A stretch of 64,000 bases of DNA from assembly GCF_010994275.1 (NCBI RefSeq), contig NZ_WMCD01000004.1, forward strand, positions 186,001-250,000, written 5' to 3'. Position 1 is the first letter of the stretch. The number at the start of each line of letters is the position of its first letter. Below are positions 57,039 through 64,000 of the stretch, piece by piece. Both the position numbers and the translations under genes were made by a program. The notes under the pieces are model-generated. The model was not told the DNA's origin. It saw only the letters and a program-made list of their open reading frames with translations, and did not search any database. Source of the stretch: Cyclobacterium jeungdonense (lineage in GTDB: Bacteria; Bacteroidota; Bacteroidia; Cytophagales; Cyclobacteriaceae).

Positions 57039-58073
57039 TTATTTTTGTCCGGTGAACTCTTTTACAGTCTGGATAAAGAGCCGAACCTTTTCTGGTGAGG
57101 TATCCGGATACACCCCATGCCCCAGGTTAGCAATATGTCGACTACCGCTAAATTGAACCATCATTTCCCGGGTTTTAGCTACAAGGGTCTCGTCGGGAGC
57201 ATAAAGGACGGCTGGGTCAAGGTTGCCCTGCAGGGTTTTTTCTTCCTTAAAAATACGCCTAACCTCCCCTATGTCCATATTCCAGTCCAGTCCTACGGTG
57301 TCGCATTGAGTATGCAAAAAATCTTTCAAGGAAAAATAGGCCCCTTTGGCAAACACTGTAACCGGCACTTCAGTGACTGCTTCACAGATTTTTTCTATAT
57401 AAGGCAGTGAAAACTCCTTGTAGTGGTAGGGAGGTAAAATACCGGCCCAACTATCAAAAATCTGGACCAGGTTTACCCCGGCTTCCACTTGGGCTTTTAG
57501 GTATTTGATGGTGGTTTTGGTGATCAAATCAAGAAGTTGGTGTGCCAGGGCCGGATTTTGGTATAACATAGCCCTAGCCCTCGAAAAGGTCTTAGACCCA
57601 GACCCCTCCACCATATAAGCAAATATGGTCCAGGGGGCTCCCGCAAAACCAATTAAAGGAACCCTCCCGTTAAGTCCTTTCTTGGTAATCTGTATGGCTT
57701 CTAGTACATAATGAAGGTGGGTTTTGGGATCTGCTACTCTGATATTTTTTAAATCTGCCGCACTACCTATGGTTTTCGGAAACCAGGGACCCCTTTTTTC
57801 TACCATTTCATAGGGAAGCCCCATGGCCTCCGGTACTACTAAAATATCTGAAAAAATGATTGCCGCGTCAACCCCAAGTAGGTCTACCGGTTGAATGGTG
57901 ACTTCAGCAGCCAGCTCCGGAGTCTGCGCGAGCTCCACAAATCCGCTCACACTCGCTCTCACGGCCCTGTATTCCGGAAGGATCCTTCCAGCCTGCCTCA
58001 TCAGCCATACCGGAGTTCGTTCTACAGCTTCTCCCTTTATTACGCGTAACAGTAAATCATTCTTAATTTGCAT
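57039..58073 (-). CDS. hemE: Uroporphyrinogen decarboxylase
   Basis: 344 residues from the ATG at 58073 (a TTG at 58091 would add six residues). It decarboxylates uroporphyrinogen III to coproporphyrinogen III in haem synthesis, in the cytosol. Signatures: [30 protein letters not shown] (catalytic Asp), [26 protein letters not shown] and [13 protein letters not shown]. It is a single gene between the EPS locus and a terminator. Confidence 0.97.
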   Translation of the reverse strand: MQIKNDLLLRVIKGEAVERTPVWLMRQAGRILPEYRAVRASVSGFVELAQTPELAAEVTIQPVDLLGVDAAIIFSDILVVPEAMGLPYEMVEKRGPWFPKTIGSAADLKNIRVADPKTHLHYVLEAIQITKKGLNGRVPLIGFAGAPWTIFAYMVEGSGSKTFSRARAMLYQNPALAHQLLDLITKTTIKYLKAQVEAGVNLVQIFDSWAGILPPYHYKEFSLPYIEKICEAVTEVPVTVFAKGAYFSLKDFLHTQCDTVGLDWNMDIGEVRRIFKEEKTLQGNLDPAVLYAPDETLVAKTREMMVQFSGSRHIANLGHGVYPDTSPEKVRLFIQTVKEFTGQK

Positions 58074-58077
58074 GCGG

Positions 58078-58085
58078 CAAATATA
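58078..58085 (-). promoter_or_regulatory. Candidate -7 element just before hemE
   Basis: TATATTTG on the minus strand matches TAnnTTTG and ends 5 bp before the hemE ATG, so the transcript would begin at or within a few bases of the start codon. No well-spaced TTG was found at -33, which weakens the call. Confidence 0.35.
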
Positions 58086-58122
58086 AACCAAGTTGAACCA
58101 AAAAAGAAAAACACCTGAAAAT

Positions 58123-58158
58123 GAAAAAGCCTCCTTAATATATCAGGAAGCTTTTTCA
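58123..58158. terminator. Hairpin terminator between collagen-like lipoprotein and hemE
   Basis: The stem GAAAAAGC..CCT pairs with AGG.AGCTTTTTC, with small mismatches and an AT-rich loop. Being A-rich on one arm and T-rich on the other, it could work in either direction; on the minus strand it would end the collagen-like lipoprotein transcript. Confidence 0.6.
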
Positions 58159-58182
58159 CTAGAAAACTAGTGTAGGATACGC

Positions 58183-58731
58183 CTACTTGAGGTCCAAAGG
58201 TAGAATGTCATTTTCATCCTTTCCTATCAAGTCCATGACCGCATCAAAATTACTAAAATCCACCCGGGCGTTTTCCTCTACAAAAAACCCGGGAAGTAGG
58301 ACAACCCGAATCCGTTGATTATCCTTCCAATCAGCCTCTAATTCATTAAGGTCAAAATTGGCTTGCATAAAAACATTGAAAAACGTATTGGTATACTGGT
58401 AGTTGTATGTCAATGTAGCTCCTTCACCAAAAAAAACGGTTTGCGGCAATAAACGCCACAACGAGTTTTCCTCTACCTGAGCCCATTCCAGGTAAACCAG
58501 CAGGTTGTCGCCTGGAGATAATTCCAATTGCGAGCCGATGGCAAAATCATTTTCTTCTGAAAAAGTAACCGTCCCCTCAAATACCAGGTTTAGTACTTCA
58601 ATCCCATCTTCACCGTCTTCACCGTCTACACCGTCAAGACCTGGAGGGCCCTGCGGTCCTTCCGGACCCTCACATGAGGGCAATGCCAAAATTGCCACCA
58701 AAACTGTTGCTATGTATAAAATCTTTTTCAT
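58183..58731 (-). CDS. Lipoprotein with short collagen-like segment
   Basis: 182 residues. Lipobox at Cys20 (ALPSCEGPEG), then a short Gly-x-y run (EGPEGPQGPPGLDGVDGEDG, about 21-40) and a beta-rich C-terminal domain (about 45-182). It is exported and lipid-anchored, probably periplasmic or on the surface. It is a paralogue of the next gene, with the same order of lipobox, collagen-like run and beta domain. Function unknown; such proteins are common in Bacteroidota. Confidence 0.82.
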   Translation of the reverse strand: MKKILYIATVLVAILALPSCEGPEGPQGPPGLDGVDGEDGEDGIEVLNLVFEGTVTFSEENDFAIGSQLELSPGDNLLVYLEWAQVEENSLWRLLPQTVFFGEGATLTYNYQYTNTFFNVFMQANFDLNELEADWKDNQRIRVVLLPGFFVEENARVDFSNFDAVMDLIGKDENDILPLDLK

Positions 58732-58806
58732 AAATCTTAATTTACCAGATACGTTTATATTGCTTTAAATGAAAGATAAAGGGTAATTTTTGTATATCCA
58801 ATACCA

Positions 58807-58845
58807 AATAAAAAAAAAGGCAGTCTACACAAACTGTAAACTGCC
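58807..58845 (-). terminator. Terminator of the upstream collagen-like gene
   Basis: On the minus strand GGCAGTTTAC and GTAGACTGCC form a stem with one mismatch and a short loop, followed by TTTTTTTTT. It lies just after the stop at 58876. Confidence 0.85.
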
Positions 58846-58875
58846 AAATAAGTAACCTATTTTAGGACCGAAGGT

Positions 58876-59421
58876 TTAATTTAAATGAATTTTTGGAATA
58901 TCTTCTTCATCTACTTTCAGCATCTTTAGGACTCCGTAGTGATCGGAATAATCCATCCTGAGATCAATCCTGTCTGCCGGAACAATTAACACCCTGAATA
59001 TTTGGTCGTCTGTAAAACCCGCTTCCAATGAATTCAAATCGAACTCACCTGACATATAAATGGAATAATCATAAAATGTGAAATCGTAATCATAGGTGAA
59101 AATACCATTTTGATGAAACACCACCTGAGGAATGAGTTTCCAAATATCGTTCCCCTCCTGATCCACATCTGCCAGCCGGTAAATCAGCACCTTGTCGGAT
59201 TCCAGAATTTCAAATCCATACTCTCCACTCAATCCAAAATTACCTTCTTGCGTAAAATCTCCGATTATTTCAAATACCTCTCCAACGATATTGACACCAT
59301 CCTGACCAGGAGTGCCGGGAGGGCCTTCCGGTCCCATCGGTCCTTCACAGCTCCAGAGAAGGACTGCCGTTGTAATCAAAAATAGTTTTCGAATGATTGT
59401 TGAATGATTGCTTCTTTCCAT
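58876..59421 (-). CDS. Lipoprotein with short collagen-like segment, paralogue
   Basis: 181 residues from the ATG at 59421 (MERSNHST); the frame is open about 60 bp further but without signal character. Lipobox at Cys25 (LLWSCEGPMG), Gly-x-y run (EGPMGPEGPPGTPGQDG), then a beta domain whose blocks IWKLIPQVVFHQNGIFTYDY and MSGEFDLNSLEA align with LWRLLPQTVFFGEGATLTYNY-like blocks in the neighbour. Tandem duplicate of the preceding gene, each with its own terminator. Confidence 0.82.
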   Translation of the reverse strand: MERSNHSTIIRKLFLITTAVLLWSCEGPMGPEGPPGTPGQDGVNIVGEVFEIIGDFTQEGNFGLSGEYGFEILESDKVLIYRLADVDQEGNDIWKLIPQVVFHQNGIFTYDYDFTFYDYSIYMSGEFDLNSLEAGFTDDQIFRVLIVPADRIDLRMDYSDHYGVLKMLKVDEEDIPKIHLN

Positions 59422-59596
59422 AGTTTCTTCTGGTATATGATTAAAACTTAAAACACTATCTCTAAAATCATACCATAATCCCAAAATGCGAGCATCAATA
59501 GTATTTTACAACAGGCGATTTCAAATTCGTGATACCTACTCGGTTGGCAAAAGATCAGCAACCATTTTAAACCAACCACGCTATCGCTCAGGTTCT

Positions 59597-60106
59597 TTAA
59601 TCCTTAAGAGGTGCCCATACTTCTACCCAATCCCGGTCAATAATCTTATCAATAAAAATTCCATCAAGGCTACGTCCTTTAGAGCTGGCAAAATCGCTCA
59701 TAAGTTGTTTCGTATTCTCAGGGGACGGCATTACCCACTGGTGCATCTTAAGGCTAGCTTTGACTGCCTCTTTGCAATCCACCCTTTTTTGAATCCATTC
59801 TTCGGGCACCCCTTCTCTTACTTCAATTCCTACAAAAACATGCAAGGTGTCCCTTTTCCCTGATGGTTCTACAAAATAGATGGTATGAAGAGGAGACTCA
59901 AACCTAAACGACTCTACTTGTTGAAAAACCTTCCCCAGGCGTTCGTCCCCGGGAGTTCCACGGAATTCCAATCCTGCCAAGAGGATGGGTTGGCAAGGAA
60001 TTAGTTCGAATTCAGTTTTCTTCCATCCTCCCAAATACAAGTAACCACCTCCAACCAGGAACAAAAAGACGAGAAATAGAATAACTAGTTTGCCTCCCTT
60101 ACTCAT
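59597..60106 (-). CDS. Membrane-anchored protein, unknown (GyrI-like-fold suggestion)
   Basis: 169 residues. One N-terminal membrane helix (about 7-26), then a soluble domain of about 140 residues. The C-terminal part (LHVFVGIEVREGVPEEW, about residues 86-102, then RDWVEVWAPLKD at the end) is reminiscent of the SRPBCC/GyrI-like effector-binding fold, but the match is weak. It overlaps the barrel gene by 4 bp, so the two are coupled. Confidence 0.65.
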   Translation of the reverse strand: MSKGGKLVILFLVFLFLVGGGYLYLGGWKKTEFELIPCQPILLAGLEFRGTPGDERLGKVFQQVESFRFESPLHTIYFVEPSGKRDTLHVFVGIEVREGVPEEWIQKRVDCKEAVKASLKMHQWVMPSPENTKQLMSDFASSKGRSLDGIFIDKIIDRDWVEVWAPLKD

Positions 60107-60696
60107 TTCCCAAATACATAGCGGCCACCGATGGCTCCCTGGACTTTAAGATGACCAAACCTGTCCAATACTTCCATGAATAAACCCAGTTCTGCAAAAA
60201 CTCCCAAGGGGAGGGTTTCAAAATAATAAGCAGAACCGATAAAGCCCTCAGGACCTATATCCACATTGGACCTGGATTCCCTGAAATCCGCAGCACCTTC
60301 TCCTGAATTGGGGGTATGGTAAAAATAGGTAACCGAAACGCTCCTAAGTTGTGCCCCGGCCCCGGCATACCCAATCAGGTTACCCTCCGTTATGTCAAAT
60401 TCGCCATTTAATGACTCTTCGTAGGCCATCCTTACTTGGGCTGAAAATGCCCCTGAAACCTGCTGCCCATCATACAAGGCCGAACTTACCGGTCGGTTAT
60501 TTTCAAACGACCTACGGTAATACTGGATGGTATTTGAACTACCCCTTCCAATAACAACCTCCGCCGAATAGTTTTGATGGATCGGCGTTTTAAACGTGAT
60601 CCCGTAAGGCTCACCCAACCTTAATCCCACTTCATACTCTTGAGCAAAGCCCCGAAAACCTAAAAGCATAAACAAGGCAATAAACAAATGTTTCAT
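60103..60696 (-). CDS. Small outer-membrane beta-barrel protein
   Basis: 197 residues. Signal peptide (about 1-18, ending RGFAQ) and a strand-rich chain with aromatic girdle residues (YEVGLRLGEPYGITFKTPI, EVVIGRGSSNTIQYY, VQGAIGGRYVFGK at the end). It fits a small 8-strand barrel in the outer membrane. Function unknown. Its stop overlaps the start of the coupled gene 59597-60106. Confidence 0.75.
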   Translation of the reverse strand: MKHLFIALFMLLGFRGFAQEYEVGLRLGEPYGITFKTPIHQNYSAEVVIGRGSSNTIQYYRRSFENNRPVSSALYDGQQVSGAFSAQVRMAYEESLNGEFDITEGNLIGYAGAGAQLRSVSVTYFYHTPNSGEGAADFRESRSNVDIGPEGFIGSAYYFETLPLGVFAELGLFMEVLDRFGHLKVQGAIGGRYVFGK

Positions 60697-60808
60697 AATT
60701 TAATAGCTGACTGATAAAGAATCTTACTTGCCGTTCCAACGACCCGAACTTCCCAAAAGTTATACTTGAATACCAAACTTTTTTTTTGATTTTTTCCCAA
60801 GGAATCAA

Positions 60809-62584
60809 TCAGGTAATTACCATGGACTTAAGCTGCATCTGGTGAAGTTGCGAATAATAGCCATCCAACTTCAAAAGTGCCTCGTGAGAGCCCTCTTCCT
60901 TGATTTCTCCTTTATGCAAGACAATGATTTTTGTGGCCTTTTGAATGGTAGAAAGTCGGTGGGCAATAATGATGGAAGTCCTGCCCTTCATCATTTTCTC
61001 GATGGCATGCTGGATAAGTTCCTCTGTCTCGGTATCCACGGATGAGGTTGCTTCGTCCAAAATGATGATTTCCGGGTCGTATACCATGGCACGAACAAAC
61101 GATATCAACTGCCTTTGCCCCACAGATAGGGTTCCCCCTCTTTCCTTTACATCATAATCAAGCCCGCCGGGCAGGCGCTCTATAAATTTTCGAGCCCCTA
61201 CTAATTCGGCCGCATGCATTACCTGATCCCGTGAAATATCCGGATTTCCAAGGGTAATGTTTTGGAGGATGGTGTCTGAAAAAAGAAACACATCCTGCAA
61301 TACCACCCCTACGTGCCTTCGGAGAGTGGAAAGTTCAAAAGATGATACCGGCTGCCCATCAATTTTAATTTGCCCCCTGTTAATATCATAAAAACGACTA
61401 ATCAGATTGATGGTAGATGATTTTCCAGCACCAGTTGCTCCTACCAGTGCCACGGTTTCCCCGTGCTTCACATCAAAACTAATGTCTTTCAAGACCCAAT
61501 CTTCCCCGTCATAAGCAAACCAGACTTTTTCAAAAGATATTATTCCTTTGATTTTTTCCGGTGCGTATCCTCCTTCATTTGGGATTTGTTGATCATTTTC
61601 AAGAATAGAAAAAATGCGCGAAGAACTTACTACTCCCATTTGAAGGGTGTTGAACCGATCGGCAATCATTCTGATCGGACGGAAAAACAATTGCAGGTAC
61701 ATGATGAAGGAAATCAATACGCCCACCTGTATCTGCATATCAAATACACCCGTAGCTCCATACCATACCACCAACCCAATACCTATGGCCTGAATAATCT
61801 CTGCTACCGGATAATATACAGAATAGTACAAAACGGATTTGAGATGTGCCCGACGGTGTTCTTTATTGATGGCCTTAAATTTTTCGTATTCCCTTTCCTC
61901 TCTGTTAAAGACCTGAATGATATTCATGCCTGTAATGTGTTCCTGCAAAAAGGAATTTAAGTTCGATACCGCGTTCCGGACATCATTAAAGGAAACTTTT
62001 ACTTTTTCCTTGAATACATAGGTTGAGATAATCAATAGGGGCAAAGTACACAGGCTCACTAAAGTAAGTTGCCAATCCACATAAAACATGACGGCCAGAA
62101 TGGATACCAGTTGTAGCAAATCACCGATAATCTCTGCCAATCCCTGACTAAACACATCTGAAAGTGTCTCCACATCAGAGATATTCCGCGTTACCAGGCG
62201 ACCAATCGGGGTTTGGTCAAAATATTTCAAGCGCATTTTCAGCAAATGCCTGTAGAGCTTGGTCCGGATATCACGGATAATCACCTGCCCCAACCAACCT
62301 GATAAATAGGTGTGTCCAAACTGAACCAAGGCATGTAATACCAGAAGACCTACCAAATAATACATCATGGTCAACAGCCCATCTGCATCCCCCAGGGCCA
62401 CGTAATCATCTATCGCTATCTGTATAAGCAAGGGACGGCTAGGAGCCAATACCGCCAATAAAAGTGTCAGCACGACCAAAAAATAAAACCGTTGTTTGTA
62501 AGGGGTGACAAATTGATAGAGCTTTTTCAACACTTTGGTGTCGATGATGTCCCCACTTTTTACATTTTCTTTTTCCAGTCCCAA
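60809..62584 (-). CDS. MsbA-like ABC exporter (half-transporter)
   Basis: 591 residues. Six membrane helices (about 25-310), then an ATPase domain (about 345-585): Walker A VALVGATGAGKSSTI, signature LSVGQRQLISFVRA, Walker B IIILDEATSSVD and a His-loop ending in IIIAHRLSTIQ. It should work as a homo- or heterodimer exporting lipids or drugs. The start appears to be TTG at 62584, 12 bp after the stop of truA, so it is probably co-transcribed. Confidence 0.92.
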   Translation of the reverse strand: MGLEKENVKSGDIIDTKVLKKLYQFVTPYKQRFYFLVVLTLLLAVLAPSRPLLIQIAIDDYVALGDADGLLTMMYYLVGLLVLHALVQFGHTYLSGWLGQVIIRDIRTKLYRHLLKMRLKYFDQTPIGRLVTRNISDVETLSDVFSQGLAEIIGDLLQLVSILAVMFYVDWQLTLVSLCTLPLLIISTYVFKEKVKVSFNDVRNAVSNLNSFLQEHITGMNIIQVFNREEREYEKFKAINKEHRRAHLKSVLYYSVYYPVAEIIQAIGIGLVVWYGATGVFDMQIQVGVLISFIMYLQLFFRPIRMIADRFNTLQMGVVSSSRIFSILENDQQIPNEGGYAPEKIKGIISFEKVWFAYDGEDWVLKDISFDVKHGETVALVGATGAGKSSTINLISRFYDINRGQIKIDGQPVSSFELSTLRRHVGVVLQDVFLFSDTILQNITLGNPDISRDQVMHAAELVGARKFIERLPGGLDYDVKERGGTLSVGQRQLISFVRAMVYDPEIIILDEATSSVDTETEELIQHAIEKMMKGRTSIIIAHRLSTIQKATKIIVLHKGEIKEEGSHEALLKLDGYYSQLHQMQLKSMVIT

Positions 62585-62596
62585 TTGGTCAATGAT

Positions 62597-63352
62597 TTAC
62601 TTAAAAATTCTTTCCGGATACCTTACCTCATTTAAATACAGCCCACAAGCTGGCGCTGCGACACCGGCCTGTTTCCTGTCCTTACTTTCGATTATCCCCG
62701 AGAGACTTGTTCCATCTAGATGGTTTCTGCCTATTTTCACCAATGTACCCACAATGGCCCTGACCATTCCTCTCAAAAATCGATTTGCCTGTATATGAAA
62801 TACCAATCCATGGTCGGTTTGTTCCCAAGACGCATTATTTATTTTACAGTCAAAGGTTTTTACATTCGTTTTTATCTTGCTAAAACACTGAAAATCTTTA
62901 TACTCCAACAAAACCTTTGTTGCCTCCTGCATGGAGGTTACCTCCAAATCATAATAACAATGCCAGGCCTTACCCAACAAAAAAGGATCTTTACGAAAGG
63001 AAATATGATATGAATAGCTCCTCCATTGCGCATCAAATCGGGCGTGCGCATTTTCCTGCACAGGCCGCAAATCAAAAATGGCAATGTCATCGGGCAACAA
63101 TCCGTTTATTCTTTTTAGAAAATCCATTTTTGAAATTTCAAAGTCCAGATCAAAATGGGCAAATTGCTGGTAGGCATGCACTCCCGTGTCTGTTCTGCCG
63201 CTACCCATTATGGAAATGGGACTTTGAAACAAAGTAGATAATGCCTGTTGAATACATCCCTGCACTGATACGGCATTTTTCTGCATTTGCCATCCATGAT
63301 AGGCGGAACCATTGTAGGCAATTTCTATAAAATACCGGAACCTGTTGCTCAT
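62597..63352 (-). CDS. truA: tRNA pseudouridine synthase A
   Basis: 251 residues, normal for TruA. It makes pseudouridine at tRNA positions 38-40. The catalytic Asp55 lies in GSGRTDTGVHA; further blocks are AYNGSAYHGWQ and IQANRFLRGMVRAIVGTL. The ATG at 63352 fits the conserved N-terminus. Confidence 0.97.
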   Translation of the reverse strand: MSNRFRYFIEIAYNGSAYHGWQMQKNAVSVQGCIQQALSTLFQSPISIMGSGRTDTGVHAYQQFAHFDLDFEISKMDFLKRINGLLPDDIAIFDLRPVQENAHARFDAQWRSYSYHISFRKDPFLLGKAWHCYYDLEVTSMQEATKVLLEYKDFQCFSKIKTNVKTFDCKINNASWEQTDHGLVFHIQANRFLRGMVRAIVGTLVKIGRNHLDGTSLSGIIESKDRKQAGVAAPACGLYLNEVRYPERIFK

Positions 63353-63360
63353 TTCAAATG

Positions 63361-63390
63361 CAAAGATAAAAATATACCCCTATTTCAAAG
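63361..63390 (-). promoter_or_regulatory. Candidate truA promoter with very short leader
   Basis: On the minus strand TATCTTTG (63361-63368) matches TAnnTTTG, with TTTG (in CTTTG, 63386-63390) 17 bp upstream. The start codon lies about 9 bp below, so the leader would be only a few bases. Confidence 0.45.
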
Positions 63391-63453
63391 CGGAATTGGG
63401 GTATTCCTTGCGAAAAATCAAATAACCCATTTTCTTTGTCAAAAGATTAAAAT

Positions 63454-63933
63454 ATGATCCAACGAATTCAAACCCTTTTCCTGTTACTGGTGGCCATCGC
63501 CATGATTGTGGCTACGCTTACCCCCATTTGGCTTCAAGTCAGCCCCATGCAAAACCAGACCATGGAAATGACCGCCTGGCAAACCTCCATTCTGGAATTG
63601 CCCCAGGAAGACCTTATTTCTCAGGAAGGCAATATCTATATCGGCATTCTGTGCCTTTTAGCGTCAGCACTAGCCATCTACAGCCTGCTCCAGTTTAAAA
63701 ACCGAAAAAAACAACTGATGTTGAACATGATCAATGCCCTACTGATGGGGCTAACCCTGGGTTTGACCGTATTTTCCAGCTACAAGGCCAATGAACAATT
63801 TAATCCAACTGTCAGTGGTGCCTTTGTATTGGGATTTTATTGCATCATTTTTGCGTTAATCATGAACTTGATCGCCAACCGCTTTATCCGAAAAGACGAA
63901 ATGCTGATTCGGTCCGTAGACAGGATTCGCTAG
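63454..63933 (+). CDS. DUF4293-family membrane protein
   Basis: 159 residues with four membrane helices (about 5-25, 55-75, 85-105 and 120-140) and the DUF4293 N-terminus MIQRIQTLFLLLVAIAM. Inner membrane, function unknown, widespread in Bacteroidota; it often sits near truA and an MsbA-like ABC transporter gene, as here (divergent). The last 67 bp of the window show no further gene. Confidence 0.88.
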   Translation: MIQRIQTLFLLLVAIAMIVATLTPIWLQVSPMQNQTMEMTAWQTSILELPQEDLISQEGNIYIGILCLLASALAIYSLLQFKNRKKQLMLNMINALLMGLTLGLTVFSSYKANEQFNPTVSGAFVLGFYCIIFALIMNLIANRFIRKDEMLIRSVDRIR

Positions 63934-64000
63934 GGAGGTTCCCGTGCCAATTCTGCCTGCCCTCTCAGTGGAACTAAACCGCAACTACCAATGAAGACAG

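Noticed and set aside
1..64000. CRISPR arrays, tRNA/rRNA genes, insertion sequences
   Set aside because: No regularly spaced direct repeats, cloverleaf-like sequences or transposase ORFs with inverted ends were recognised by eye; not exhaustively excluded.

Overview
The window looks like chromosomal DNA of a Bacteroidota, most likely a Cytophagales/Cyclobacteriaceae-type bacterium. Reasons: a C-terminal type IX secretion (T9SS) sorting domain on a large exoprotein, Bacteroidota-typical families (DUF4293, DUF4397, DUF2589, HTTM, collagen-like lipoproteins), almost no Shine-Dalgarno sequences, and several TAnnTTTG-type -7 promoter elements with a TTG/TTTG about 20 bp upstream. No rRNA, tRNA, CRISPR array, IS element or prophage was recognised. 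Region 1 (1-8.4 kb): the end of an outer-membrane barrel gene, a DUF4097-type secreted protein, a decayed ORF, a NarL-type two-component pair followed by a small exported protein with three GPxAKNxKxW repeats, a conserved helical protein, an operon of a ferredoxin-type FAD/2Fe-2S reductase with a small membrane protein, and a DUF4397 lipoprotein. Region 2 (8.4-17.9 kb): purB, a SulP anion transporter, a secreted heparinase-like lyase, a HEAT-like protein, a compact SPFH/PH-like/ribbon-helix-helix operon, and an MFS transporter. Region 3 (18-20.9 kb): a decaying locus. It holds a TPR/LuxR-type regulator broken into three frames, a frameshifted DUF2589 gene, a frameshifted small gene, and a DUF2589-like/GH25-lysozyme-like fusion that lacks the usual first catalytic Asp region. 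Region 4 (21-35 kb): an MscS channel and a surface-glycan block. The block has a GH43 enzyme and two paralogous right-handed beta-helix exoproteins; the second is giant, with three malectin-like modules and a T9SS tail. Between the two beta-helix genes sits a three-gene cassette of a CrtI-like FAD oxidoreductase, a small membrane-anchored protein and an HTTM protein. Region 5 (35.1-56.8 kb, all minus strand): one exopolysaccharide/capsule locus of about 21.7 kb. In transcription order it starts with two paralogous initiating sugar transferases, each with its own promoter. Then come Wza, Wzc, Wzx, a CatB-like acetyltransferase, a Wzy-like polymerase, two GT4-type transferases, a bi-domain ADH/Gfo-Idh oxidoreductase, an AAC(3)-like acetyltransferase, a GT, a NodB-like deacetylase, an alpha/alpha-toroid protein, a WecG/TagA GT26, and two GT4 paralogues flanking an exostosin-like transferase. 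The logic is Wzx/Wzy-dependent synthesis with sugar modification (oxidation, N- and O-acetylation, deacetylation). Region 6 (57-64 kb): hemE, two collagen-like lipoproteins in tandem, a small barrel/anchored-protein pair, an MsbA-like ABC exporter next to truA, and a DUF4293 membrane protein. The strongest candidates for undescribed biology are the DUF2589/lysozyme-like locus, the GPxAKNxKxW repeat protein beside the two-component system, the CrtI-like/HTTM cassette between paralogous beta-helix exoproteins, and the SPFH/PH/RHH operon.
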